Assembly: GCF_025642135.1 (NCBI RefSeq)
Contig: NZ_CP106793.1
Location: 7,842,001-7,906,000 of the forward strand
DNA length: 64,000 nucleotides
DNA from: Streptomyces cynarae
GTDB taxonomy: Bacteria > Actinomycetota > Actinomycetes > Streptomycetales > Streptomycetaceae
Direction: 5' to 3'
Below are positions 47,603 to 56,779 of this stretch, in pieces. How positions within the stretch are numbered: position 1 is the stretch's first letter; every line of letters begins with the position of its first letter. Made by a program: the position numbers and the translations under genes. The notes beneath the pieces were generated by a model. It did no database searches, was not told where the DNA came from, and saw only the letters and a list, made by a program, of their open reading frames with translations.

Positions 47603-47997
47603 ACATCCGGCCCCTGCTCGATGCCCTGGACCTCCAGGAAGAAGCCGCCCGGGCCCTGGCCGACGACCTCCGCGCACAGATCGACGACCTGCAGACCCGG
47701 TTGCGGGAGGCCGAGACGCACCTGGAGCACCTCACGATCACCCGCAAGACCGTCATCGGCCTCGCCGACCGGCTCCCCGCGTCCGCGCCGGACCTGCCCG
47801 AGCACCCGGACTACCCCCGCATCCTCGCCACCTTCAACCACGCGACCGGGCCGCTACGGGCCAAGGACGTCTGCGCAGCCCTCGGCCACGAACTGCTGCC
47901 GAAGAACGTCGAAGGCACCCGCGCCAAGCTGAAACGCCTGGTCAAACTCGGGATCCTCACCGAGGCCGACACCGGCAACTTCGCCAGGAAGCAATAG
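47599..47997 (+). CDS. IS accessory protein: coiled coil plus winged-helix
   Basis: A 132-residue protein whose GTG overlaps the transposase stop (GTGA), implying translational coupling. Residues ~1-50 form a coiled coil (LLDALDLQEEAARALADDLRAQIDDLQTRLREAETHLEHL). Residues ~70-130 resemble a winged helix (ILATFNHATGPLRAKDVCAALGHELLPKNVEGTRAKLKRLVKLGILTEADTGNFARK). Likely an oligomeric DNA-binding helper or regulator of transposition; this is inference from architecture. Confidence 0.85.
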   Translation: MNIRPLLDALDLQEEAARALADDLRAQIDDLQTRLREAETHLEHLTITRKTVIGLADRLPASAPDLPEHPDYPRILATFNHATGPLRAKDVCAALGHELLPKNVEGTRAKLKRLVKLGILTEADTGNFARKQ

Positions 47998-48131
47998 CCA
48001 GCAGAACTTCCACCAGCGTCCTTGCTCCCACCTCAGCCAGAAACGGACATCGCCTTACGAACCGCCCACTAAGGCAATCTTCTGGTGTTCAGTCCGTTTG
48101 AAGCTTCCCCGTCATCTTGGACACTCGATGC

Positions 48132-48390
48132 TTACGCTGCGAGGGCGCGTCCTTGCTCGTCTCGCTGTCGGGTCTCCAACGGGGTGAGGTAACCCCAGAC
48201 CGGATGCCTGCGCAGACGCTTGCGGTTATAGAAGGTCTCGATGAAGGCGAAGATCTCCGCGCGGGCACTGGCCCGGTCGGGCCAGCGGCGGGTTCCGATC
48301 TCCTCCTTCAGTGCGAAGAACGACTCGGCGGCGGCGTCGAAGCACGAGCCGGTGCGGCCCATGCTCTGCCGCAGCCCCAACTGGCCTATC
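48132..48390 (-). pseudogene. IS3-family transposase OrfB C-terminal fragment
   Basis: Minus strand ends RQSMGRTGSCFDAAAESFFALKEEIGTRRWPDRASARAEIFAFIETFYNRKRLRRHPVWGYLTPLETRQR, the last part of an rve-type IS3/IS150 integrase domain, including the catalytic Glu region (ESFFALKEE). The rest of the transposase is missing. Confidence 0.85.
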
Positions 48391-48632
48391 TCACGGCGGA
48401 GGTCTCCTCTGGAACCTCATGTCCCAGTCTCCAGGTGTCCATGATCAAGGGGAAGGTTCAGTTTTCCGAGACGGACGGGCGGTACGGACTGGGGCGCGTG
48501 GCACCCCGTTCACGAGCGCGCACATGAGAGGGATGCGGTGACGCGATGATCAGCGTGGGTGCGGTTGTTGCCCGCTGGGAGACCCCGACCAAGATCTTCT
48601 GCCGGATTTCCCCAAACGATCTCCAGAAGCCC
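48391..48632. other. intergenic, no gene seen
   Basis: Together with 48672-48920, this stretch between the IS3 fragment and the methyltransferase holds no supported gene. It contains hairpins annotated separately. Confidence 0.45.
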
Positions 48633-48671
48633 GTCAGGGGCCTGATCCGCTGACTGAATCAGGCCCCTGAC
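48633..48671. terminator. 14-bp perfect hairpin
   Basis: GTCAGGGGCCTGAT (48633-48646), an 11-base loop, and ATCAGGCCCCTGAC (48658-48671). No T-run follows; in high-GC actinobacteria such stems can still terminate. Position between a dead IS and a gene cluster fits a terminator or an IS end. Confidence 0.55.
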
Positions 48672-48920
48672 CTGGTACTCCCCTGTCTGGGTGATTTTCC
48701 CCGCGATCTCTTCGTCCCCAGCGAAGAAGCCGTGGGCCGTCTCTCGCCGGCCCGGGTGGTCAGTGGCTCGCTTGCTGGGCAAGTGCTCGCCTATGCTGAC
48801 GGTTGTCTTTGCGGAGGTTGGTGGACACGAACCGGGACAACGCCCAGCGCCAGGTGCGGTTGAGCTTCCTCGGGTGAGCTTCGCCCCGGCTTTGGGGCGC
48901 CCGGGGTGAGAAGGGCACGT

Positions 48921-49018
48921 GTCGACTACGTGCAGTGGGGGACTCGGGGTGCGCAGGCAAAGATCCGCACCAGCCGCGGTGCGCCGCGGCTGGTGCGGAT
49001 AGCGCCTGCGTAGTCGAC
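48921..49018. promoter_or_regulatory. nested multi-arm inverted repeat before methyltransferase gene
   Basis: Central perfect stem ATCCGCACCAGCCGCGG / CCGCGGCTGGTGCGGAT (48963-48979, 48984-49000) with a TGCG loop. It is extended by CGCAGGC (48952-48958) pairing with GCCTGCG (49004-49010), and by GTCGACTA (48921-48928) pairing with TAGTCGAC (49011-49018). The last arm ends 11 bases before the ATG at 49030, overlapping the start of the GGAGGAG region's flank. It could be an mRNA leader structure, an upstream terminator or a recombination site. Confidence 0.7.
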
Positions 49019-49029
49019 CGGAGGAGCCG

Positions 49030-49707
49030 ATGACCGTCGAAACCCCCTGTCCGCCCCTTCCCGCCCCCGCGTGGACCCCGCCGGGTGTCTACGAGCCGCA
49101 GGAGGACACCTGGCTGCTGACGCGTGCGCTGCGTCGGGAAGAGATCAGCCCCGGGGCGGACGTCCTCGACCTGGGCACCGGCAGCGGCGCCCTGGCCCTG
49201 GAGGCCGCACGGCTCGGCGCGCGTGTCACCGCCATCGACATCTCCTGGCGGGCGGTGCTGGCGACCCGGGTGAACGCGCTGCTCAGCGGGCAGCACATCA
49301 GCGTGCGCCGCGGCGACCTCACGGCGGCCGTGCCCGGACGCCGCTTCGACCTGGTGGTCAGCAATCCGCCGTACGTGCCCTCACCCGTTGCCGGAAGCCC
49401 CCGGGGCTCCGCCCGCGCCTGGGACGCCGGCTGGGACGGGCGGCTGCTTCTGGACCGCATCTGTGATGCCGCGCCCGGGCACCTGCGCCCCCACGGAGTG
49501 CTCCTCATGGTGCACTCCGCGCTGTCCGGGGTGGACGAGACCCTGGACCGACTCACCTCGGCGGGGCTCAGCGCCCGGGTCACGGATTGCGTCCCCATTC
49601 CGTTCGGCCGGGTGCTGCGGTCCCGGCTGGCCTGGTTGCGGCAGCGGGGTCTGCCCGCCGACGACATGGTGGAAGAGCTGGTGGTGGTCCGTGCCGTACG
49701 AGAGTGA
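49030..49707 (+). CDS. HemK/PrmC-like class I SAM methyltransferase
   Basis: A 225-residue enzyme; the ATG follows GGAGGAG. SAM-binding motif I is VLDLGTGSGALALEAARLG, then AIDISWRAVLATRVNA, and the catalytic NPPY occurs in FDLVVSNPPYVPS. GVYEPQEDTWLL near the N-terminus resembles HemK2-type amide (Gln/Asn) N-methyltransferases. The substrate may be a translation factor or another Gln-bearing protein. It overlaps the next gene by 17 bases. Confidence 0.88.
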   Translation: MTVETPCPPLPAPAWTPPGVYEPQEDTWLLTRALRREEISPGADVLDLGTGSGALALEAARLGARVTAIDISWRAVLATRVNALLSGQHISVRRGDLTAAVPGRRFDLVVSNPPYVPSPVAGSPRGSARAWDAGWDGRLLLDRICDAAPGHLRPHGVLLMVHSALSGVDETLDRLTSAGLSARVTDCVPIPFGRVLRSRLAWLRQRGLPADDMVEELVVVRAVRE

Positions 49708-51112
49708 ACGCGTGGTCCGCATCCGGGCCGATCGCGACGGCCCGCTGCTGGTCGAAGGCCCCGTGGAGGTCACCGGCCCCGACGGCGACACCGTCGTCAG
49801 CGGGCGGTTCGTGGTGGCGATCTGCACCTGCCGGCGCAGCCGCACCTATCCGTGGTGCGACACCAGCCATCGCCGCCGCGGGAAACCGACGGACGACCGG
49901 GAAACCCGGCCGAAGGAGATGCGGGACGACCGGGAAGCCGGGCGGAGGGAGATGCCGGGTGACCGGGAAGCCGGGCGGAGGGAGATGCCGGGTGACCGGG
50001 AAGCCGGGCGGAGGGAGATGCCGGAGGAGCCGCAAGGCGGGGTGCGGAAGGACTTCCGACGACCAGGACCGGGAACGGAAGGAGACGCGCGCGTGACGAC
50101 CGGCCGACGTGAGCCACGCCAGTTCAGCCCGCCGCTGCCCCTGCCCAGGGGCCCCCTGTCGCACGGTGCGGTCAGCGCGCTGCGTGAGCGGGGCAGCCCG
50201 CTGTCGCTGGCCTCCCTCGCGGACAGCGACCCGTACGGCGAAGACCTCCAGCTGGCGTTGTACGTCCTGTACGAACTGCACTACCAGGGGTTCGACGGGG
50301 TCGATGACGACCATGAGTGGGACCCCGCCCTGCTCACCTTCCGCCGCGCCCTCGAGGACCGTTTCCTGGACGCTCTGCGTGCCGACGTCCCCGTCGACGC
50401 CGGCGCGCAGGAGGCCCTGGACGAACTCCAGGTCGAACCCGTCGGCGACGACGGCGGCAGCGTCACCCACTTCCTGCGGAACCAGGGCGAACTGCGCCAC
50501 CTCAGGGAGTACGCGGCGCTGCGGTCGCTGTACCACCTCAAGGAGGCCGACCCGCATGCCTGGGTGATCCCCCGGCTGCACGGCAGGGCCAAGGCGGCCA
50601 TGGTGGCCGTCGAGTTCGACGAGTTCGGGGCGGGACGGGCCGACGAGATCCACGCGGGCCTCTTCGCCGACCTGATGGAGGACCTGGGGCTCAACACGGC
50701 CTACGGGTACTACGTGGAGGCCGCGCCCGCGGAGATGCTCGCCACGGTCAACCTCATGTCCCTTCTCGGCCTGCACCGCAGCCTGCGCGGCGCGCTGACC
50801 GGCCATTTCGCGGCGGTCGAGGTCACCTCTTCCCCCGGCTCCCGCCGCCTTGCCGAGGCCATGCGCCGGGCGGGCGCGGGGGAGGCGGCCGCCCGCTTCT
50901 ACGACGAGCACGTGGTGGCGGACGCCGTGCACGAACAGGTCGTACGTCATGACGTGATCGGCGGGCTGCTGGAGAGCGAGCCGGATCTGGAGGCGGACGT
51001 CGTGTTCGGGATCCGGGCCACCGGCTTCCTCGAGGACCGGCTCGGCGCGCTCCTCCTCAAGACGTGGCGCGGCGGGGACAGCGCCCTGCGCACGGGGGCA
51101 CTGGCCGCCTGA
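49691..51112 (+). CDS. CDGSH iron-sulfur domain fused to haem-oxygenase-like iron enzyme
   Basis: One continuous frame of 473 residues. From GTG 49691, residues ~1-60 are a CDGSH-type domain (FVVAICTCRRSRTYPWCDTSHRR, with the C-x-C-...-C-D-x-S-H cluster ligands). Residues ~65-115 are four tandem 11-residue repeats ending DREAGRREMP. Residues ~135-473 are an iron-containing redox enzyme of the haem-oxygenase-like diiron fold (LYVLYELHYQGF, GLFADLMEDLGLNTAYGYYVEAAPAEMLATVNLMSLLGLHRSLRGALTGHFAAVE, FYDEHVVADAVHEQVVRHDV). A GTG at 50093 with AAGGAG upstream could start the second domain separately. The reaction is unknown. Confidence 0.85.
   Translation: MPYESERVVRIRADRDGPLLVEGPVEVTGPDGDTVVSGRFVVAICTCRRSRTYPWCDTSHRRRGKPTDDRETRPKEMRDDREAGRREMPGDREAGRREMPGDREAGRREMPEEPQGGVRKDFRRPGPGTEGDARVTTGRREPRQFSPPLPLPRGPLSHGAVSALRERGSPLSLASLADSDPYGEDLQLALYVLYELHYQGFDGVDDDHEWDPALLTFRRALEDRFLDALRADVPVDAGAQEALDELQVEPVGDDGGSVTHFLRNQGELRHLREYAALRSLYHLKEADPHAWVIPRLHGRAKAAMVAVEFDEFGAGRADEIHAGLFADLMEDLGLNTAYGYYVEAAPAEMLATVNLMSLLGLHRSLRGALTGHFAAVEVTSSPGSRRLAEAMRRAGAGEAAARFYDEHVVADAVHEQVVRHDVIGGLLESEPDLEADVVFGIRATGFLEDRLGALLLKTWRGGDSALRTGALAA
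49895..50026 (+). repeat. 33-bp minisatellite, four units, in frame
   Basis: Units at 49895-49927 (diverged, DRETRPKEMRD), 49928-49960, 49961-49993 and 49994-50026 (DREAGRREMP plus G, G or E). Units two and three are identical at the DNA level. The length of 33 bases keeps the frame whatever the copy number. It links the CDGSH and haem-oxygenase-like domains. Confidence 0.95.
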
Positions 51113-51204
51113 CGCGTCCGGCATCCCGCGGCGCGGACGGGGAACCCGCTCCGCGACAAGGACAGGGGCGCACAAGGAAACGGGCACATCGGGAAGGAGT
51201 CGTC

Positions 51205-51393
51205 ATGACCGAACACCGAGATGAAGAAGAGTTCTACAAGCGTGACCGCCCGGCCCAACCGACGCTGGAGGAGGACCGGCCCCGCGGCGGGAAGGCCAAG
51301 GCGCCGGCGAAGAACCGCGGCTCCTGGAGCATGGTGGCGATCATCGTCGTGATCGTCCTGCTGATCGTCCTCGGCATCGCGCTCTTCCCCTGA
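51205..51393 (+). CDS. small single-pass membrane protein
   Basis: A 62-residue protein; the ATG follows GGAAGGAG. A charged N-terminus (TEHRDEEEFYKRDRPAQPTLEEDRP) leads to one C-terminal helix (WSMVAIIVVIVLLIVLGIALF), a tail-anchored layout like the Streptomyces DUF6480 family. It precedes the cytochrome b gene and may belong to the same transcript. Confidence 0.78.
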   Translation: MTEHRDEEEFYKRDRPAQPTLEEDRPRGGKAKAPAKNRGSWSMVAIIVVIVLLIVLGIALFP

Positions 51394-51539
51394 GGACGGG
51401 CCGTGTGAAGGCAGGGGTGGCCGTCGGCGGCCCGAGGGCCGCGCAGGGCATGGAACGGTCGGTGAGAGGCGGGAGAAGGAGGCGTTTCCGTGAACCGGGA
51501 CCGGTGCGAGGGGTCCGCCGACCACTCGGGGGAGGCACG

Positions 51540-53078
51540 GTGAAGGCGGAGCACCGGCCACCGCCCCCGTCCGCGGAATCCCAGGTCCGCCGTCCCGGGG
51601 AGCGGTTCGCCGACGCGGCGGACGGGCGGCTGCCCGTCCTGGACGGCGGCGGACGACTCCTGCGCAAGGCATTCCCCGAGCACTGGTCGTTCCTCCTCGG
51701 CGAGATCGCGCTCTACAGCCTGATCGTGCTGATCGTGACCGGCGTGTGGCTGACGCTCTTCTTCAAGCCGGCGATGCGCGAGGTCGTCTACCACGGGCCT
51801 TACGTGCCGCTGCGCGGGACGCTGGTGTCGGAGGCGTTCGACTCGACCCTGCACATCAGCTTCGAGGTGCGCGGTGGCCTGCTCATGCGGCAGATGCACC
51901 ACTGGGCCGCGTTGGTGTTCGTCTCCGCGATCGGCCTGCATCTGCTGAGGATCTTCTTCACCGGCGCCTTCCGCAGGCCCCGGGAGATCAACTGGATCAT
52001 CGGTGTCACGCTGTTCCTGATCGCCCTGGCCGAAGGCTTCGCGGGCTACTCGCTCCCTGACGACCTGCTCTCCGGCACGGGACTGCGCATCGCCCAGGGC
52101 ATCATGTTGTCCCTTCCGGTCGTGGGGACCTACGTCAGCATGTTCGTGTTCGGGTCCCAGTACCCCGGCGAGGACATCGTGTCGCGCCTGTACCCCGTGC
52201 ACGTTCTGCTGCTGCCCGGAGCACTGCTCGCCCTGGTCACCGTGCACCTGATCCTGGTCTTCCACCTGAAGCACACCCAGTGGCGCGGCCCGCGCGCGAC
52301 CAACCGGAACGTCATCGGCAAGCCGCTCTTCCCGCAGTTCGCCGCGTCCTCCATCGGCCTGTCCCTCATGGTCTTCGGCGTCATCGCGATGCTCGGCTCA
52401 GTCGCCCAGATCAACCCGGTGTGGACCTACGGCCCCTACCGGCCGGACCAGGCGTCGACCGGCTCGCAGCCCGACTGGTACGTCGGCTTCCTGGAGGGAT
52501 CGCTGCGGCTCATGCCGCGCTGGGAGACGACCGTCGCCGGCCACACGATCATGTGGAACGTGCTGCTGCCGGGGGTCGTCCTGCCGTTGCTGCTCTTCGC
52601 CGTCCTGTACGCCTACCCGTTCGCCGAGCAGCGGCTGACGGGGGAGCGGCACCGGGAACAGCACCTGTGCGACCGGCCGCGGGAACGCCCGGTGCGTACC
52701 GGGCTCGGCGTCGCCGGGATCACCTTCTACGGCGTCCTGCTACTGGCCGGCGGCAACGACATCGTGGCCGACACCTTCCAGATCTCGCTGAACTCTCTGA
52801 CCTGGACCCTGCGCATCGCCCTCGTGGCGGCGCCCGTGGCAGCCTTCCTGCTCACCCGCCGACTGTGCCACGCCCTGCTGGAGGCGGAGCAGAAGCGCCT
52901 GGCTGAAGGCGAGGAGACCGGGGAGGTGCGGCAGACCGTGGAGGGCGGCTACCAGAGCGGCCACGAGCCGGTGACCGACTTCCGGCCGGGAGCGCCGAGG
53001 AAGCCGCTCAGCTCCCTCGAGCCGCGTACTGGAACACCATCCCGAGAACACCCCGGGCCAGCACCCCGAGGCCGATGA
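51540..53078 (+). CDS. actinobacterial cytochrome b (QcrB-like)
   Basis: A 512-residue membrane subunit of a cytochrome bc-type quinol oxidoreductase. Haem-ligand histidine pairs sit in MRQMHHWAALVFVSAIGLHLLRIF and YPVHVLLLPGALLALVTVHLILVFHLKH; the quinol-site PDWY motif is in GSQPDWYVGFLEG. The GTG at 51540 follows GGGGGAGG. The N-terminal ~35 residues are hydrophilic. No Rieske (qcrA) or cytochrome c (qcrC) gene is adjacent, so it is a paralogue outside the core qcrCAB operon. Its last 71 bases overlap the convergent ctaF. Confidence 0.92.
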   Translation: MKAEHRPPPPSAESQVRRPGERFADAADGRLPVLDGGGRLLRKAFPEHWSFLLGEIALYSLIVLIVTGVWLTLFFKPAMREVVYHGPYVPLRGTLVSEAFDSTLHISFEVRGGLLMRQMHHWAALVFVSAIGLHLLRIFFTGAFRRPREINWIIGVTLFLIALAEGFAGYSLPDDLLSGTGLRIAQGIMLSLPVVGTYVSMFVFGSQYPGEDIVSRLYPVHVLLLPGALLALVTVHLILVFHLKHTQWRGPRATNRNVIGKPLFPQFAASSIGLSLMVFGVIAMLGSVAQINPVWTYGPYRPDQASTGSQPDWYVGFLEGSLRLMPRWETTVAGHTIMWNVLLPGVVLPLLLFAVLYAYPFAEQRLTGERHREQHLCDRPRERPVRTGLGVAGITFYGVLLLAGGNDIVADTFQISLNSLTWTLRIALVAAPVAAFLLTRRLCHALLEAEQKRLAEGEETGEVRQTVEGGYQSGHEPVTDFRPGAPRKPLSSLEPRTGTPSREHPGPAPRGR

Positions 53079-53397
53079 GGAGCAGCCACAGCCCGAAGAC
53101 CACACCGGTCGCGGCGAGGGCGAAGCCGAGCGCCGTGACCACGGGCCACGGGCTGCCGGCCGGGAAGAACTCCAGCGGACCGGCCGCGTCCATCACCTCG
53201 GCGTCCTTGCGGTCCTGCGGGCGACGCCCCTTGCGCCGGTACTGCACGGCGCAGAAGAAGGCGACCAGGGCCGCCATCCCGAAGGCGATGCCCAGGCACG
53301 CGGTACCCGCCGGATCCCTCGACCAGGCACCGTAGAGGACGGCGGAGCCCGCGAAGAACACGGCGACGCCGCCGAAGAGCACGGCCTCGGTCTTCAT
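53008..53397 (-). CDS. ctaF: cytochrome c oxidase subunit IV (actinobacterial CtaF type)
   Basis: A 129-residue protein with two N-terminal helices ([45 protein letters not shown]), a polar middle and two C-terminal helices ([41 protein letters not shown]). This is the CtaF layout of actinobacterial oxidases. It overlaps ctaD by ATGA, so the two are translated together. Confidence 0.88.
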   Translation of the reverse strand: MKTEAVLFGGVAVFFAGSAVLYGAWSRDPAGTACLGIAFGMAALVAFFCAVQYRRKGRRPQDRKDAEVMDAAGPLEFFPAGSPWPVVTALGFALAATGVVFGLWLLLIGLGVLARGVLGMVFQYAARGS

Positions 53398-55067
53398 CGC
53401 GCTCCCTCCTCCAGGGACTGCCGCAGGGCCTGGGGATGGTGCAGTTCGAAGGCGGGCGAGTCGGACCGCACCCGGGGCAGGGCCACGAAGTTGTGGCGCG
53501 GCGGCGGGCAGGACGTCGCCCACTCCAGCGAGCGGCCGTAACCCCAGGGGTCGTCTTCGGTGACCCGTTGGCCGTACCGCGCGGTGTGCCAGACGTTGTA
53601 CAGGAACGGCAGCGTGGAGACGCCCAGCAGGAACGCGCCCGCGGACGAGAGTGTGTTCAGCAGGGTGAAGCCGTCGGCCGGCAGGTAGTCGGCGTAGCGG
53701 CGGGGCATGCCCTCCGTGCCCAGCCAGTGCTGTACCAGGAAGGTGAGCTGGAAGGCGGGGAACAGCAGCCAGAAGTGCAGTTTGCCGAGGCGCTCGTCCA
53801 GCATCTTCCCGGTGAACTTCGGCCACCAGAAGTAGAAGCCCGCGAACATCGCGAACACCACGGTGCCGAAGAGGACGTAGTGCAGGTGCGCAACGACGAA
53901 GTACGAGTCGGTGACATGGAAGTCGATCGGCGGCGACGCGAGGAGCACACCGCTCAGGCCACCCAGCAGGAACGTCACCAGGAAGCCGAGCGACCACAGC
54001 ATCGGTGTCTCGAACGACAGCGATCCTCGGTGCATCGTGCCGATCCACGCGAAGAACTTGATCCCCGTCGGGACCGCGATCAGGAACGACATCAGGGAGA
54101 AGAACGGCAGCAGCACGGCACCCGTGGTGAACATGTGGTGCGCCCACACCACCGCGGAGAGCATGGTGATCGCGGTCGTCGCGCCGATCATCGGCAGATA
54201 ACCGAACAGCGGCTTGCGCGAGAACACCGGGAGGATCTCCGAGATCACCCCGAAGAACGGCAACGCGACGATGTACACCTCCGGGTGCCCGAAGAACCAG
54301 AACAGGTGCTGCCACAGGATGGCGCCGCCGTTCGTCGCGTCGAAGACGTGTGCCCCGAACTTGCGGTCGGCCTCCAGCGCCAGCAGCGCGGCCGTGAGCA
54401 CGGGGAATGCGGGCAGCACCAGGATCGACGTGAACAGGACGTTCCAGGTGAAGATCGGCATCCGGAACATCGTCATGCCCGGGGCCCGCAGACACATGAT
54501 CGTGGCGATGAAGTTGACCGCGCCGAGTGTCGTCGACACACCCGTCACCACCAGGCCCATCGTCCACAGATCGCCGCCGGCGCCGGGCGTGCGGTAAGCA
54601 CTGTTCAGCGGAGCGTAGGCGAACCAGCCGAACGAGGCGGCCCCGGAGGGCGTCAGGAACCCGGACACCACCATCAGGCCGCCGAACAGGTACATCCAGT
54701 ACGACAGGGCGTTCAGGCGCGGGAACGCCACGTCCGGGGCACCGATCTGCAGCGGCATCACCGCGTTGGCGAATCCGGCGAATATGGGCGTCGCGAAGAG
54801 CAGCATCATCACCGTGCCGTGCACCGTGAAGAGCTGGTTGTAGAAGTCCTCGGACATGAACTGCAGGCCGGGACGGGCCAGCTCGGCCCGCATCGCCATC
54901 GCCAGCAGACCGGCGAGGAGGAAGAAGCAGAACGCGGTGACCATGTACAGACGACCGATCACCTTGTGGTCGGTCGTCGTCATCCAGTTCAGCACCGTGC
55001 GGCCGAGAGGGGAGGAGGCGGTGGCCTTCCGCCGGAGGTCCCCGGTGTATTCCGACAGTTCTGTCAT
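53394..55067 (-). CDS. ctaD: cytochrome c oxidase subunit I
   Basis: A 557-residue haem-copper oxidase subunit with 12 helices. Ligand motifs: low-spin haem [10 protein letters not shown], CuB/Tyr crosslink [14 protein letters not shown] pair [11 protein letters not shown], and [12 protein letters not shown] for haem a3 and low-spin haem. The type A1 E-to-x channel region is [31 protein letters not shown] 55067 follows GGAGGA. Subunits II (ctaC) and III (ctaE) are not nearby, so it must borrow core subunits or be part of a minimal paralogous set with cytochrome b. Confidence 0.96.
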   Translation of the reverse strand: MTELSEYTGDLRRKATASSPLGRTVLNWMTTTDHKVIGRLYMVTAFCFFLLAGLLAMAMRAELARPGLQFMSEDFYNQLFTVHGTVMMLLFATPIFAGFANAVMPLQIGAPDVAFPRLNALSYWMYLFGGLMVVSGFLTPSGAASFGWFAYAPLNSAYRTPGAGGDLWTMGLVVTGVSTTLGAVNFIATIMCLRAPGMTMFRMPIFTWNVLFTSILVLPAFPVLTAALLALEADRKFGAHVFDATNGGAILWQHLFWFFGHPEVYIVALPFFGVISEILPVFSRKPLFGYLPMIGATTAITMLSAVVWAHHMFTTGAVLLPFFSLMSFLIAVPTGIKFFAWIGTMHRGSLSFETPMLWSLGFLVTFLLGGLSGVLLASPPIDFHVTDSYFVVAHLHYVLFGTVVFAMFAGFYFWWPKFTGKMLDERLGKLHFWLLFPAFQLTFLVQHWLGTEGMPRRYADYLPADGFTLLNTLSSAGAFLLGVSTLPFLYNVWHTARYGQRVTEDDPWGYGRSLEWATSCPPPRHNFVALPRVRSDSPAFELHHPQALRQSLEEGAR

Positions 55068-55297
55068 CGTCCTCCTCCACGCGCCGTCGCCCGCGGTGTC
55101 ACACCCGGCGCACGGGCCGGACGGCACGCGGGCGCATCGCGGGTGCCCCGGTTCTGCCCGGGAAAACCGGTCGGGAGGAGGAAGAGACCACCGCCGCGCG
55201 GCCCGCGCTTGAAGCCGGTCCGTCGCCCCGGTTCCGCCGCCGTCGCAGGCGCCCGCGAGCGGAGGGTTCATTTCCGGCATCGGGGTACCCGGAGAAA

Positions 55298-55666
55298 ATG
55301 CTGACGATCTCTCTTCAACTAGCCGCTTCCGATGCCGCCTGGGGCGTGCTCGGCGCCTTCGTCGGCGGTCTCCTCATCGCGGGAGCCCTGGTGTGGGCCG
55401 TCCGGCTCGGCATCAGGGTGCGACGCCGGGAACCGTCGCCGCCGCGTCCCTCCGACCAGCCGACCCGGCCGACCTCCGGACCCGTCATGGAGTCCCGGGA
55501 GGTCAGGGAGCCGAACGAGGTTCCGCGTGCGCAGGACGAGAGCGAGCGTCTCACCCCGCACGAGGTCCAGGCCTCGGGCACCCGGCGCAGCGGGCAGCAG
55601 AAACGCCCGCGCTGGAACTCCGGCTCCAGTGGTTCCTTCGGCAGCGGGGGCTCCGGCGCCACCTGA
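55298..55666 (+). CDS. DUF6479-like single-pass membrane protein
   Basis: A 122-residue protein with one N-terminal helix ([26 protein letters not shown]), a basic stop-transfer [12 protein letters not shown] and a polar tail ([39 protein letters not shown]) ending in Gly/Ser repeats. This is the Streptomyces DUF6479 layout. The ATG follows CGGAGA. Function unknown. Confidence 0.82.
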   Translation: MLTISLQLAASDAAWGVLGAFVGGLLIAGALVWAVRLGIRVRRREPSPPRPSDQPTRPTSGPVMESREVREPNEVPRAQDESERLTPHEVQASGTRRSGQQKRPRWNSGSSGSFGSGGSGAT

Positions 55667-55813
55667 CCGGAGGTGGCCCGTCCCGGCGGACCGCGCCGCA
55701 GCCGTGCAGGACCGCGCCCACCGGGTACTCGGCGCCTGAGCGGCGGGGACCGGAACCGCCGTCCCGGGGAAGCCCTGGGGAGACCTGGGAGACCTGTGGA
55801 GAAGGGACACGTC

Positions 55814-56233
55814 ATGGCCCAGCATGTACGCGACATCATGACCGCCGAGCCCGTCAAGGTCGAACCGCAGACCTCGCTGGCGACGGTGGCGCAGATCATG
55901 CGCGATCGGGACATCGGAGCCGTCCTCGTCACCGAGGAGGACCATCTGCGTGGACTGGTCACCGACCGCGACCTCGTGGTGCGCGCGCTCGCGGAGGGAG
56001 CCGACCCGCAGGAGACGACGGTGGCCCGCGCGTGCAGTGAAGAGCTGGTCACCCTGACCCCCGACGAGGACCTGGACCGTGCGGTTCAGGTGATGCGCGA
56101 GCACCACATCCGCCGTGTCCCCGTCGTCGAGGGCGGAGAGCCGGTGGGGATCATCTCCCTCGGCGACCTGGCCGTGGAGCGCCAGCCGGAGTCGGCGCTC
56201 GGCGACATCAGCGCGGCGGAGCCCAACGTCTAG
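55814..56233 (+). CDS. CBS-domain protein
   Basis: A 139-residue protein consisting of one CBS pair: VRDIMTAEPVKVEPQTSLATVAQIMRDRDIGAVLVTEEDHLRGLVTDRDLVVRAL and ACSEELVTLTPDEDLDRAVQVMREHHIRRVPVVEGGEPVGIISLGDLA. Such stand-alone modules bind adenine nucleotides and act as energy sensors. It is frequent in actinobacterial dormancy and stress sets. Target unknown. Confidence 0.92.
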   Translation: MAQHVRDIMTAEPVKVEPQTSLATVAQIMRDRDIGAVLVTEEDHLRGLVTDRDLVVRALAEGADPQETTVARACSEELVTLTPDEDLDRAVQVMREHHIRRVPVVEGGEPVGIISLGDLAVERQPESALGDISAAEPNV

Positions 56234-56316
56234 GACACCATGTGCGGGAGGATCCGGGGCCGGGCATCAGCCCGGCCCCGCTGCCGCGTGTACGGCCGAC
56301 GCGGTGCTCGGCGGCG

Positions 56317-56721
56317 TCAGGGGCGCGGACGCCCCGACTGTTCGGCGCGCTCGGCGTCCCGCTTCTTGATGCGCGCGGCCTCCTTGCGGACCTCGGCCTG
56401 GGTGGCGCGCTCCTTCTCCAGCCACTCGGGACGGTCCTTCTTCAGCGCCTTGATCTGCTCCGTGGTGAGCGCCTCGGTGACTCCGCCGCGTGCGAGGCCG
56501 GCGATGGAGACGCCCAGCTTCGCCGCGACCACCGGGCGCGGGTGCGGGCCGTTGCGTCGCAGCTCCCGCAGCCACTCGGGCGGGTTGGCCTGGAGCTCGT
56601 TCAGCTCGGCCCGGGAGACGGCACCCTCCTGGAACTCGGCGGGGGTGGCGGGGAGGTACACACCCAGCTTCTTGGCCGCGGTGGCGGGCTTCATCGTCTG
56701 GGTGGTCTGCTGCGACTTCAT
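56317..56721 (-). CDS. DUF5997-like helical protein
   Basis: A 134-residue soluble protein: MKPATAAKKLGVYLPATPAEFQEGAVSRAELNELQANPPEWLRELRRNGPHPRPVVAAKLGVSIAGLARGG, then TTEQIKALKKDRPEWLEKERATQAEVRKEAARIKKRDAERA. The repeated PEWL-x-E units fit DUF5997. It is divergent from the substrate-binding gene at 56780, a common Streptomyces pairing. Confidence 0.82.
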   Translation of the reverse strand: MKSQQTTQTMKPATAAKKLGVYLPATPAEFQEGAVSRAELNELQANPPEWLRELRRNGPHPRPVVAAKLGVSIAGLARGGVTEALTTEQIKALKKDRPEWLEKERATQAEVRKEAARIKKRDAERAEQSGRPRP

Positions 56722-56779
56722 GCTGTCCAGACTATCGGCCGGATTCGGGCCCTTTGACCACGCCCGGTAACCTGGCGGG

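Larger units (their letters stand above)
46690..48060. mobile_element. IS5-family element with accessory ORF, ends not defined
   Basis: Contains an intact transposase and a coupled accessory gene. I could not find convincing terminal inverted repeats or target duplications, so the borders given are approximate. Confidence 0.45.
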
